Source of the DNA: an uncultured Candidatus Poseidoniales archaeon
GTDB taxonomy: Archaea > Thermoplasmatota > Poseidoniia > Poseidoniales > Thalassarchaeaceae
NCBI GenBank assembly: GCA_950068635.1
Contig: CATMIM010000103.1
Coordinates: 1-5,437 of the forward strand
Length of the DNA stretch: 5,437 nucleotides
Direction: 5' to 3'
Positions 1-5,437 of the stretch are shown here, one piece after another; position 1 is the stretch's first letter; each line of letters opens with the position of its first letter. Under the pieces are notes generated by a model, which saw only the letters and a program-made list of their open reading frames with translations, was not told where the DNA came from and did not search any database. The translations under genes and the position numbers were made by a program.

Positions 1-228
1 CTCGCTGTTCGAGCGCCACCCTATGGTTCCAGACACATCCAGCATTCTGGTCCGCCGGTCGCTGTGGGCTTTGATGACCCGATGGCTCGCCGACGGGAGG
101 TGCTGTCGCGAGCCGGGGCAAGCGTGGGGCCGGCCGGTCGGTCTTGGAGAAGACGGGGGCTTACGGATCGTGAAGGAAGCAGGAGTGGTGGAATGCCGCG
201 AGGTGGCGGGACTCCAATGGAGCAGCCA
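1..228. other. Left-edge stretch with no supported gene
   Basis: This stretch lies downstream of the 3' end of the minus-strand membrane-protein gene. Plus-strand frames 1 and 2 are both open from the left edge. They run on to stops at 421-423 and 284-286, deep inside the minus-strand gene, and their translations are rich in R, G, P and S without recognisable motifs. A minus-strand ATG at 45-43 opens a frame that reaches the left edge (MLDVSGTIGW...), but only 15 codons are visible and no convincing ribosome binding site precedes it. It might be the start of a downstream gene; I cannot support it further. No terminator or repeat was seen. Confidence 0.4.
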
Positions 229-774
229 TCAGGAGAGTTCATCGACGGCAGCGGAGATGTCGTCATCGAGCTTCGAAGGTTCCTGAAAGCGGCGCCAGAC
301 ACCCCAGGTGAGCAGCAGCAGGCAGAGGATGGGGGGCAGGAACTGTACGGGGAGTTGACGGTTGACGGATACGGACACGTCATACTGACCGCGACCGACC
401 AATTCGACCGTGTATTCACCTGAACCATCTATTGGAATCTCCGCACTCACGGGCTCCTCTCCGGCTTCCTCACCCTGAGCCTCCGCGACCACGCTTCCCG
501 ATTCATCCAGCACCCGAATCCGTTGCAGAGAACAGGTGACGTTCACTTCCTCACAGAATGCCGTCTGCTGCCAGGTGACGACCAGTTCGTCGTTCGATCC
601 AAAGATGCCGAGCTTGACCTGAGCAACTTCCACCACACCTCCGCCAGCATCGAAGTCGACAGCCGTCGGCTGCGCCCAGGTGAAGATGAACACCGCCCCG
701 AGCAATCCCACCGCACCGATGATGATCGCCAGATCGTGAGGAGGAACACTCTCTACCGCTCCACCACCGGCCAT
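229..774 (-). CDS. Small membrane protein with a span at each end and an extracytoplasmic beta domain
   Basis: I do not recognise the family. The 181-residue product has a hydrophobic segment at about residues 15-34 (LAIIIGAVGLLGAVFIFTWA) and a second at about 144-160, followed by RR and an acidic tail ending LDDDISAAVDELS. The RR after the second span suggests that both ends are cytoplasmic and that residues 35-143 are outside. That loop has alternating hydrophobic residues typical of beta strands (for example YTVELVG and YDVSVSVN). It also has two cysteines (C74, C81) seven residues apart that could form a disulphide. The overall plan recalls p24/GOLD-type proteins, but I see no diagnostic motif. 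The start is the ATG at 774-772. A GAGGAG lies only 2 nt upstream, so translation may start from a leaderless or very short leader. It is divergent from the tRNA gene and has no visible functional link to the glutamate synthase operon. Being a gene is well supported; its function is unknown. Confidence 0.72.
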   Translation of the reverse strand: MAGGGAVESVPPHDLAIIIGAVGLLGAVFIFTWAQPTAVDFDAGGGVVEVAQVKLGIFGSNDELVVTWQQTAFCEEVNVTCSLQRIRVLDESGSVVAEAQGEEAGEEPVSAEIPIDGSGEYTVELVGRGQYDVSVSVNRQLPVQFLPPILCLLLLTWGVWRRFQEPSKLDDDISAAVDELS

Positions 775-875
775 GGCTCCTCGACCGGTCGTCGGATGAT
801 GAACTTCCCCTAACGTGAGCGTCCGGTTGCCAACGCAAGACCCAATTACGGGCTTCAGGTCGGCCGAGATGTCCT
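775..875. promoter_or_regulatory. Divergent intergenic region between membrane-protein gene and tRNA-Ala
   Basis: These 101 bases must hold the promoters of both the minus-strand membrane gene and the plus-strand tRNA. The sequence is mostly GC-rich. The only AT-rich patch is CAATTAC at about 843-849, which lies some 27-33 bases upstream of the mature tRNA 5' end, where an archaeal TATA box would sit. It is a poor match to a TATA consensus, so this is an inference from position only. No clear TATA-like element is visible for the minus-strand gene. Confidence 0.25.
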
Positions 876-949
876 GGGCGTGTAGATCAGACTGGAAGAT
901 CGCTGCCTTCGCAAGGCAGAGGCCGCGGGTTCAAATCCCGCCACGTCCA
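876..949 (+). tRNA. tRNA-Ala (anticodon CGC), archaeal type
   Basis: A complete 74-nt cloverleaf can be folded. The acceptor stem GGGCGTG (876-882) pairs with CACGTCC (942-948) through six Watson-Crick pairs and one G:U at position 3:70, the alanine identity element. The D stem is GATC/GATC (885-888, 898-901) around a 9-nt loop containing GG. The anticodon stem is CTGCC/GGCAG (903-907, 915-919) with loop TTCGCAA, giving anticodon CGC at 910-912, which reads GCG. The variable loop is 5 nt. The T stem GCGGG/CCCGC encloses TTCAAAT. The discriminator base is A949. CCA is not encoded, so it must be added after transcription. There is no intron. The C4:G69 pair and the T-arm sequence match archaeal tRNA-Ala; bacterial tRNA-Ala typically begins GGGG. 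No T-run terminator follows closely; a CCCTTTCCCC stretch lies at 986-994. Confidence 0.95.
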
Positions 950-992
950 AGCGATTCTGGTCAATGCGGCAATGGTGAGGGTCTCCCTTTCC

Positions 993-1019
993 CCGCATCA
1001 GGCGGGGTACCTGATGCGG
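993..1019. repeat. Perfect 10-bp inverted repeat with 7-nt spacer (hairpin or operator)
   Basis: CCGCATCAGG (993-1002) and CCTGATGCGG (1010-1019) are exact reverse complements separated by CGGGGTA. No T-run follows, so it is not a classic intrinsic terminator. It lies 44 nt after the tRNA and just before the AT-rich probable promoter of the glutamate synthase operon. It could be a regulator-binding dyad or an RNA hairpin. ATGCGG also occurs at 964-969 and could pair instead with 993-998, giving a mutually exclusive alternative stem. Confidence 0.7.
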
Positions 1020-1030
1020 AGGTTCACGCA

Positions 1031-1100
1031 ATCGAGTTGTGAAATACTGTTCATATGCTCAGGAATTACTGAATTAGTTGTTCGGATGGGTATTATTCTC
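1031..1100 (+). promoter_or_regulatory. AT-rich probable promoter region of the glutamate synthase operon
   Basis: Only 26 of these 70 bases are G or C (37% by hand count), in sharp contrast with the neighbouring genes. Short symmetrical elements are present: TGAA-N6-TTCA at 1040-1053 and AATT-N4-AATT at 1064-1075. TACTG occurs at 1045-1049 and again at 1067-1071, 22 bases apart. Candidate TATA-like stretches are CATATG (about 1052-1057) and TATTATT (1091-1097). The latter would put transcription start near 1117-1122 and leave a leader of roughly 90-95 nt before the GTG at 1213. No element is a strong consensus match, so the exact promoter is undetermined. Confidence 0.4.
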
Positions 1101-1197
1101 ACGCCGGGTTGTGATTTGGTGATGAACGCTTAAGGACGTGGCGCGCTGCCGGTGGGCTCGTCGGGGATGGCGCATGCAGCTTCTGCAAGGTGAGACG

Positions 1198-1204
1198 AAG
1201 GAGG
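1198..1204 (+). promoter_or_regulatory. Shine-Dalgarno site that fixes the start of the first operon gene
   Basis: AAGGAGG lies 8 nt upstream of the GTG at 1213. It is the only strong ribosome binding site near the gene start. It argues against the longer in-frame starts at GTG 1138, which has AAGGA only 1 nt upstream, and ATG 1174, which has no good site. Confidence 0.8.
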
Positions 1205-1212
1205 GTGCCAAC

Positions 1213-2688
1213 GTGAGCGAAGGCAACGGCACCAGGCACCTGACGATCGCCGAGTTCGCAGCTCGTTCGGCCGGCCGCGCCGATGAGTATCACCGCTACC
1301 AAATCGACACGAACGTGACGAAGGATGTCCAGCCGTTGCCGAACCGATTCATCGTCAAGGTGGGCAAGGTTGGCCTGGCGAAGTTCCTGATCAAGGAGAC
1401 CTTCCAATACTGGGGTAAGTGGGATGTCATCATGTCCCGGCCGTGCACATATGGCGTTTTCAGCGGACCTGTCGGGGGATTCAACCCGAGACCGAAACTG
1501 TGCGTCGGCTGCCTACGCTGCACCGTCCAGCACCCCGAATTCACCACCATCGCACCCAATCCTGCACGTGCTGCCCTGGGAGACGACTACGTCACTCACC
1601 TGCACATATCAGCCATCGACGAGGAAGCGAGCAAGGGCACCATCCCTGTTCGTGGCCAAGGATATCGCGGCAAGTTCGGCGGCGCTGGGTGGGAGGGCAT
1701 GTTCACCGACATGTCAGAGATCGTGCGGCCGAGCCGAGACGGGATCCACGGGCGTGAACTGATCGGCACCAGCGTAGACCTCGGCAGCAAGCCGATGAGT
1801 CTGGAGTTCGACGACTCTGGTGTGCTCACGGAGCCAGGGCCCCAGATGGTCACCATCCAGGTCCCGTTCATCTTCGATGCGCCGCCGGCTTCCATCGCCA
1901 CCCCGAAACTGCACAGGATCTACACCAAGACTGCCGCGGACATCGAAACCTTGGTCGCACTGCCTGCGGATGTCGTCCGCTCAGAGGGGCTCGCCTCGCC
2001 AGAGGTCGTGCCAATCATCCCGCTCACGGCAGTTGCGACCGCGGCCGGTTTCGGCAATGGAACCCGCATCATCGAACTAGATGGCTGGGATGCTTCCCTG
2101 TACAAGGAAGCCACCTCAACCGCGCCGCATCTGCTCATCGGCGTGCGCATGCCGTTCGCGACGGGCTGGCAGCAACAACTGCTGGAGGTGCAGGCCGCCG
2201 GAGTCCCGATCATCCATCTGATCGCCGACCATCACGGTCTCGGAGAGGATGGGGGCTTCGTGATGGACACGCTGCGCGAAGCGCACATGCTGCTCATCGA
2301 TGCCGGTGTGCGTGACGCCGTCACCCTGCTCGGCAGCGGCGGCATCATCGCCGCCGACCACCTGCCGAAGGCGATCATCTGCGGACTCGATGCGGTCGCG
2401 CTCGACCTGCCCCTGCTGTTCGCGCTACAAGCGCGTGCGCGAGGCGACCTGTCCGACCGTGAGCGCACAGCGATCAGGATGCCTCGACGGTTCAGCGAGA
2501 AGTGGGCCGTCAGCCGCTTGACCAACCTGGCCGCCTCGTGGAGGGACCAACTGCTCGAGATCCTCGGCGCAATGGGCATCCGCGAAGTGCGACGGCTGCG
2601 CGGCGAGATGGGCCGCGGCATGTGGCAGACAGACCTCGAGGCTGAGGCGTTCGCCGGAATCGAAGGGTTCCCTGGAGGTGGTGCCTGA
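1213..2688 (+). CDS. Diverged glutamate synthase FMN-barrel paralogue with N-terminal four-cysteine motif
   Basis: The product has 491 residues, starting at the GTG at 1213 because of the well-placed AAGGAGG. Residues 364-397 align without gaps to residues 315-348 of the next gene's product with 18 of 34 identities, including GVRD-VTL, SGG and KAI. The C-terminal helical part (about 435-470, SRLTNLAASW...MGIREVRRLRGE) also matches that protein's end. It is therefore a paralogue of the glutamate synthase FMN barrel (COG0069-like). It lacks the QGAKPG motif and the C-terminal cysteine loop of true GltB2 domains. Instead, C78, C97, C100 and C103 (C-x18-C-x2-C-x2-C, within RPKLCVGCLRC) could bind an Fe-S cluster. 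A conserved-looking RDGIHGREL lies at about 175-183. It is the first gene of the operon, overlapping the next by one base. Likely role (inference): an electron-transfer or structural partner of the catalytic barrel. Whether it binds FMN or substrate is unclear. Confidence 0.82.
   Translation: MSEGNGTRHLTIAEFAARSAGRADEYHRYQIDTNVTKDVQPLPNRFIVKVGKVGLAKFLIKETFQYWGKWDVIMSRPCTYGVFSGPVGGFNPRPKLCVGCLRCTVQHPEFTTIAPNPARAALGDDYVTHLHISAIDEEASKGTIPVRGQGYRGKFGGAGWEGMFTDMSEIVRPSRDGIHGRELIGTSVDLGSKPMSLEFDDSGVLTEPGPQMVTIQVPFIFDAPPASIATPKLHRIYTKTAADIETLVALPADVVRSEGLASPEVVPIIPLTAVATAAGFGNGTRIIELDGWDASLYKEATSTAPHLLIGVRMPFATGWQQQLLEVQAAGVPIIHLIADHHGLGEDGGFVMDTLREAHMLLIDAGVRDAVTLLGSGGIIAADHLPKAIICGLDAVALDLPLLFALQARARGDLSDRERTAIRMPRRFSEKWAVSRLTNLAASWRDQLLEILGAMGIREVRRLRGEMGRGMWQTDLEAEAFAGIEGFPGGGA
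2674..2680 (+). promoter_or_regulatory. Shine-Dalgarno site for the glutamate synthase FMN subunit
   Basis: GGAGGTG lies 7 nt upstream of the ATG at 2688, inside the last codons of the preceding gene. Stop and start overlap as TGATG, so translation can be coupled while this strong site also permits independent initiation. Confidence 0.75.
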
Positions 2689-4001
2689 TGGCTGTCACCA
2701 AACCCTCCGATACGCTCGAGCACAAGGTCACCAACCTGCTCCACGAGGGATTCAACGCCCGCGCCTTCGGGAAATACAGACTTCCCGAGGCGCTCGGAGA
2801 TTCCCGCTGGACCGACGAGATGATTGTCGCCACGTGGTACATGGCGGAGACCGGCGAGGTGCCCCCCGACCTGAATTACAAGACGGGCAAGTCGAACGGC
2901 GGCTTCGACCGGCTGGACTTCAAGTTCCTCGACGAGCAGGAGTGGCTGGAGCACTCGGATGCGCTGGACACGACGTTGGAACTCAACCGGCGGGGGGATG
3001 AACGGGACAAACTCTCCTGCGACCTGCCATTCTACGGCGGGGGCATGTCGTATGGCTCCGTATCGCTGAACGTGATGATGGCGCGGGCGCAGAACTCAGC
3101 CAAATGGAACACCTACATGTCGACCGGCGAGGGCGGCTATCCCGAGCCGCTGCTGGAGTACAAGGACAACGTCATCACGCAGATTGCGACCGGATACTTC
3201 GGCGTCGAGGAGAAGTACATCCAATCGACTCCGATCGTGGAATTCAAGTACGCACAGGGGGCGAAACCGGGACTCGGAGGACACCTGCTGGCGGCCAAAG
3301 CCGGAGAGGAGGTGGCCAAGTTGCGCGGCAGCGTGGCGCACGTGAGCCTGTTCTCACCGTTCCCGTTCCATTCCACCTACTCTGTGGAAGACCACTCGAA
3401 GCACATCGACTGGATCCAGACCGTGAATCCGGATGCCCTGATCGCCGTGAAGGTGTCCACACCGCACGACGTCGACATGGTGGCGGTCGGCTCCTATTAC
3501 GCCGGCGCGCACATCATCCATCTCGATGGCTCATACGGGGGAACTGGAGCTGCTCCTGAACTCGCCAAGAAGGTCATCGCCACACCGATCGAACTCGCCC
3601 TGCCCAAGGTGCATGATTTCCTCATCAAGGAGGGGGTACGCGACAAGGTGACGCTGATCGCCAGCGGTGGTGTGCGCACCGCCGACGATGTCGCCAAGGC
3701 GATCGCACTGGGCGCCGACGGGTGCGTGTTGGGAACCACTGACCTGGTCGGCATCGGCTGCACCCGCTGCGCCAACTGCGAAGGCGGACCATCGGGGCGA
3801 GGCTGTCCGTTCGGCATCACCACGACCGATGTCGAACTGCAGGAGTACATGCAGCAGGACTGGGGGGCGCAGCGGCTGGACAACCTGTACAAGGCACTGC
3901 AGTGGAGACTGCGGGACATCATGCGCAAACTCGGACTGTCGAGCATCAAGGAACTGGTCGGAAGGCGAGACCTGCTGCGTTACATCGGAGGAGACCCCTG
4001 A
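2688..4001 (+). CDS. gltB: Glutamate synthase, FMN/Fe-S synthase domain subunit (GltB2 type)
   Basis: The 437-residue product is a stand-alone synthase domain of glutamate synthase, which aminates 2-oxoglutarate through 2-iminoglutarate and reduces it on FMN. Family motifs appear in the expected order: GGMSYGSVS (118-126), STGEGG (145-150), QGAKPGLGGHL (190-200), NPDALIAVKVS (247-257), the loop GSYGGTGAAP (281-290) and the phosphate-binding SGGVRTADD (326-334). The cysteine loop follows with C358, C361, C364 and C373, ending CPFGI, then a C-terminal helical tail ending RDLLRYIGG. C358, C364 and C373 correspond to the three ligands of the 3Fe-4S cluster of classical glutamate synthase. C361 is extra, and the gap before the last cysteine is four residues longer than in the usual loop. 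There is no fused amidotransferase or GXGXG domain; the amidotransferase is the next gene, overlapping by one base. Use of a substrate other than 2-oxoglutarate, as in N-methylglutamate synthase, cannot be excluded. Confidence 0.93.
   Translation: MAVTKPSDTLEHKVTNLLHEGFNARAFGKYRLPEALGDSRWTDEMIVATWYMAETGEVPPDLNYKTGKSNGGFDRLDFKFLDEQEWLEHSDALDTTLELNRRGDERDKLSCDLPFYGGGMSYGSVSLNVMMARAQNSAKWNTYMSTGEGGYPEPLLEYKDNVITQIATGYFGVEEKYIQSTPIVEFKYAQGAKPGLGGHLLAAKAGEEVAKLRGSVAHVSLFSPFPFHSTYSVEDHSKHIDWIQTVNPDALIAVKVSTPHDVDMVAVGSYYAGAHIIHLDGSYGGTGAAPELAKKVIATPIELALPKVHDFLIKEGVRDKVTLIASGGVRTADDVAKAIALGADGCVLGTTDLVGIGCTRCANCEGGPSGRGCPFGITTTDVELQEYMQQDWGAQRLDNLYKALQWRLRDIMRKLGLSSIKELVGRRDLLRYIGGDP
3987..3993 (+). 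promoter_or_regulatory. Shine-Dalgarno site for the glutamine amidotransferase
   Basis: GGAGGAG lies 7 nt upstream of the ATG at 4001, which overlaps the preceding stop codon as TGATG. It fixes the start and shows the same coupled arrangement as the previous junction. Confidence 0.75.
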
Positions 4002-5437
4002 TGGCGAATGCGGAGCGTATCGTAGCCGCCCGTCGGCGCATGAACGATCTGGGGCCTGACCCGATCATCCCGGATGACGAGGCTGCCGAGGGCGGCTGCG
4101 GAGTCATCGGGTTCGCCTGCGAGATTCCAGTCGCTGGAAAGCACCTGTTCACCTCACTGGAACAGATGCGCAACCGCGGCAACGGCAAGGGTGGAGGCGT
4201 TGCACTCGTCGGGCTGGACCCGGAGCAGTTCGGCGTGACGAGGGAGATACTGGACAACGACTACCTCTACACCGTCGCCTACCTCGATCCCGCAGTTCGC
4301 AGTGAAGTGGAGGAGAGTTTCATCCACGCCACCTTCGAGGTCGACCACGTCCATGAGATGCCCCAACTCCACGAATGGCAGACAAGGTTGCCCGAACTCG
4401 ATGTAGAACCGCCCGAGGTGGTGTGCTACTTCGTCCGCCCACGGGTTGCTGCCATCGAGGAGTTCCAGGCGAAGAGCGGCTTGAGCGCCACGGACTTCGA
4501 CGGAAAGGAGGGGATGCTCGATGAGATCGTCTTCCACGCCACACACGCGCTCAACGTCGAGTTCTACGCCGGCGAGCGGGGCTCGCAGGCGTTCGTGCTG
4601 AGTCATGGGGTCAACATGCTCATCCTGAAGATCGTGGGCTATGCAGAGGATGTCATCCGGTACTATAGACTGGAACACATGACGGCTCATGTCTGGATTG
4701 GCCACCACCGCTATCCCACCCGTGGAAGAGTGACCCACCCTGGTGGAGCACACCCGTTCGGGCAAGGTATCGGCGTCGCTCTGGTGCACAACGGCGACTT
4801 CTCCAACTACGTCTCCGTCAAGGACTATCTGGCACAGCGCGGCATGCAGCCGCTGTTCCTCACCGACACCGAGGTGGCGGCACTCGGATACGACCTGCAC
4901 CACCGGGTCTACGGATATCCGCTGGAGTACCTGATCGAGTCGATGGCACCCACATGTGAGCTTGACTTCGTGATGCTCCCCGACGAGAAACAGGAGATCT
5001 ACGACGCCATCCAGAAGACGCACATCCACGGCTCACCCGATGGGCCCTGGTTCTTCATCATCGCACAGCAGGAAGCGGGAGTGCACCGGTTGTTAGGAAT
5101 CACTGACACGAGCATGCTGCGCCCGCAGGTGTTCTCCTACCAGCGGGGCGAGGTGGGGATCGCATTCTGCGCGTCGGAGAAGCAGGTCATCGACGCGGCG
5201 ATGGAGAGCATCGCTGCTGAGGACAAGCGCTTCTGGCCACGCTGCGACGAATTCTGGAACGCCAGAGGTGGCTCGTACACCGACGGCGGGGCGTTCATCT
5301 TCGACCTGCTGCCGGTGGAGCATGGTGAACGCGAACTGGTGATGACGAACAAGTTCGGAGAGGTGGTCGACACCCACCCCGAGGGTGACTTCGATCCGGG
5401 TGACGTGGCGATGACCTCGGGAGTCGCCCTGCCGCTG
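4001..5437 (+). CDS. Class-II glutamine amidotransferase subunit of glutamate synthase (GltB1 type), 3' end outside window
   Basis: The frame is open for 479 codons to the right edge with no stop, so the gene is partial. It hydrolyses glutamine and should pass ammonia to the FMN synthase subunit. C33 in EGGCGVIGF fits the N-terminal nucleophile of the class-II (Ntn) amidotransferases, so a 32-residue propeptide must be removed. This resembles the propeptides of bacterial glutamate synthase. Further family elements are GHHRYPTRG (234-242, R237), HPFG (about 252-255), HNGD (263-266) and TDTEV (288-292, D289). Counted from C33, R237 and N264 fall near the glutamine-binding Arg and Asn of classical glutamate synthase as I remember them (around 210 and 231), which fits this family better than GlmS or PurF. 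The start is the ATG with GGAGGAG 7 nt upstream. Any C-terminal GXGXG domain or downstream subunit would lie beyond the window. An MgsA/GlxB-like role is the main alternative. Confidence 0.9.
   Translation, partial: MANAERIVAARRRMNDLGPDPIIPDDEAAEGGCGVIGFACEIPVAGKHLFTSLEQMRNRGNGKGGGVALVGLDPEQFGVTREILDNDYLYTVAYLDPAVRSEVEESFIHATFEVDHVHEMPQLHEWQTRLPELDVEPPEVVCYFVRPRVAAIEEFQAKSGLSATDFDGKEGMLDEIVFHATHALNVEFYAGERGSQAFVLSHGVNMLILKIVGYAEDVIRYYRLEHMTAHVWIGHHRYPTRGRVTHPGGAHPFGQGIGVALVHNGDFSNYVSVKDYLAQRGMQPLFLTDTEVAALGYDLHHRVYGYPLEYLIESMAPTCELDFVMLPDEKQEIYDAIQKTHIHGSPDGPWFFIIAQQEAGVHRLLGITDTSMLRPQVFSYQRGEVGIAFCASEKQVIDAAMESIAAEDKRFWPRCDEFWNARGGSYTDGGAFIFDLLPVEHGERELVMTNKFGEVVDTHPEGDFDPGDVAMTSGVALPL

Noticed and set aside
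64..423. Plus-strand open frame (119 codons) opposing the end of the membrane-protein gene
   Set aside because: It overlaps about 195 bases antisense to a gene with clear membrane segments, has no good ribosome site, and shows Arg/Gly-rich composition typical of a shadow frame.
986..1019. Intrinsic terminator for the tRNA gene
   Set aside because: The hairpin has no following T-run, and archaeal termination relies on oligo-T, which is weak here (TTT only).
876..1019. tRNA-linked attachment site or integrated element
   Set aside because: No second copy of the tRNA 3' end and no integrase gene were found in the window.
1066..1096. Bacterial -35/-10 promoter (TTACTG, 19-base spacer, TATTAT)
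   Set aside because: The spacer is too long, the -35 match is partial, and the tRNA points to an archaeal host that uses TATA/BRE promoters.
1138..1212. Upstream in-frame starts (GTG 1138, ATG 1174) extending the first operon protein by 25 or 13 residues
   Set aside because: The added residues are Arg/Trp/Gly-rich with no domain-like character, and neither start has a properly spaced ribosome site, whereas GTG 1213 has AAGGAGG at 8 nt.
2232..2954. Minus-strand open frame of 240 codons across the junction of the two barrel genes
   Set aside because: It is antisense to two well-supported coding regions, and its product is a low-complexity Ser/Arg/Pro-rich sequence.
4154..5029. Long open frame on the minus strand (291 codons) opposite the amidotransferase gene
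   Set aside because: It is the antisense shadow of a GC-rich gene whose plus-strand product has clear family motifs; its own translation has no recognisable domain.

Overview
The window looks archaeal, from a GC-rich genome (genes roughly 60% G+C by eye). The clearest taxonomic signal is the tRNA-Ala(CGC) at 876-949. It has a GGGC...GTCCA acceptor end with the G3:U70 alanine identity pair, no encoded CCA and a T-loop TTCAAAT. This matches the archaeal form of tRNA-Ala rather than the bacterial GGGG...CTCCA form. Short, strong Shine-Dalgarno sites (GGAGGTG type) and a glutamate synthase split over several polypeptides are compatible with a euryarchaeote. A mesophilic Thermoplasmatota/Poseidoniia-like lineage is possible, but that is a guess.

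Layout. Positions 1-228 hold no gene I can support. A minus-strand gene (229-774) encodes a 181-residue protein with one membrane span near each end and an extracytoplasmic beta-rich domain. It is divergent from the tRNA gene. Between the tRNA and the next gene lie a perfect 10-bp dyad (993-1019) and an AT-rich island (about 1031-1100), probably the promoter area of the operon that follows.

From 1213 to the right edge, three plus-strand genes form a tightly coupled operon, each pair overlapping by one base (TGATG). The first (1213-2688) is a diverged paralogue of the FMN barrel of glutamate synthase. It lacks the usual C-terminal cysteine loop but carries its own four-cysteine cluster near the N-terminus. 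The second (2688-4001) is a canonical glutamate synthase FMN/Fe-S domain (GltB2 type). The third (4001 to beyond 5437) is a class-II glutamine amidotransferase (GltB1 type) with a predicted 32-residue propeptide before its nucleophilic cysteine.

Together they probably make a multisubunit ammonia-transferring enzyme: the amidotransferase releases ammonia from glutamine, and the FMN barrel uses it to aminate a 2-oxoacid, most likely 2-oxoglutarate. The extra barrel subunit, the gene order (synthase before amidotransferase), and the absence of a GXGXG (GltB3) domain or a GltD reductase in the window are the main points worth following up.
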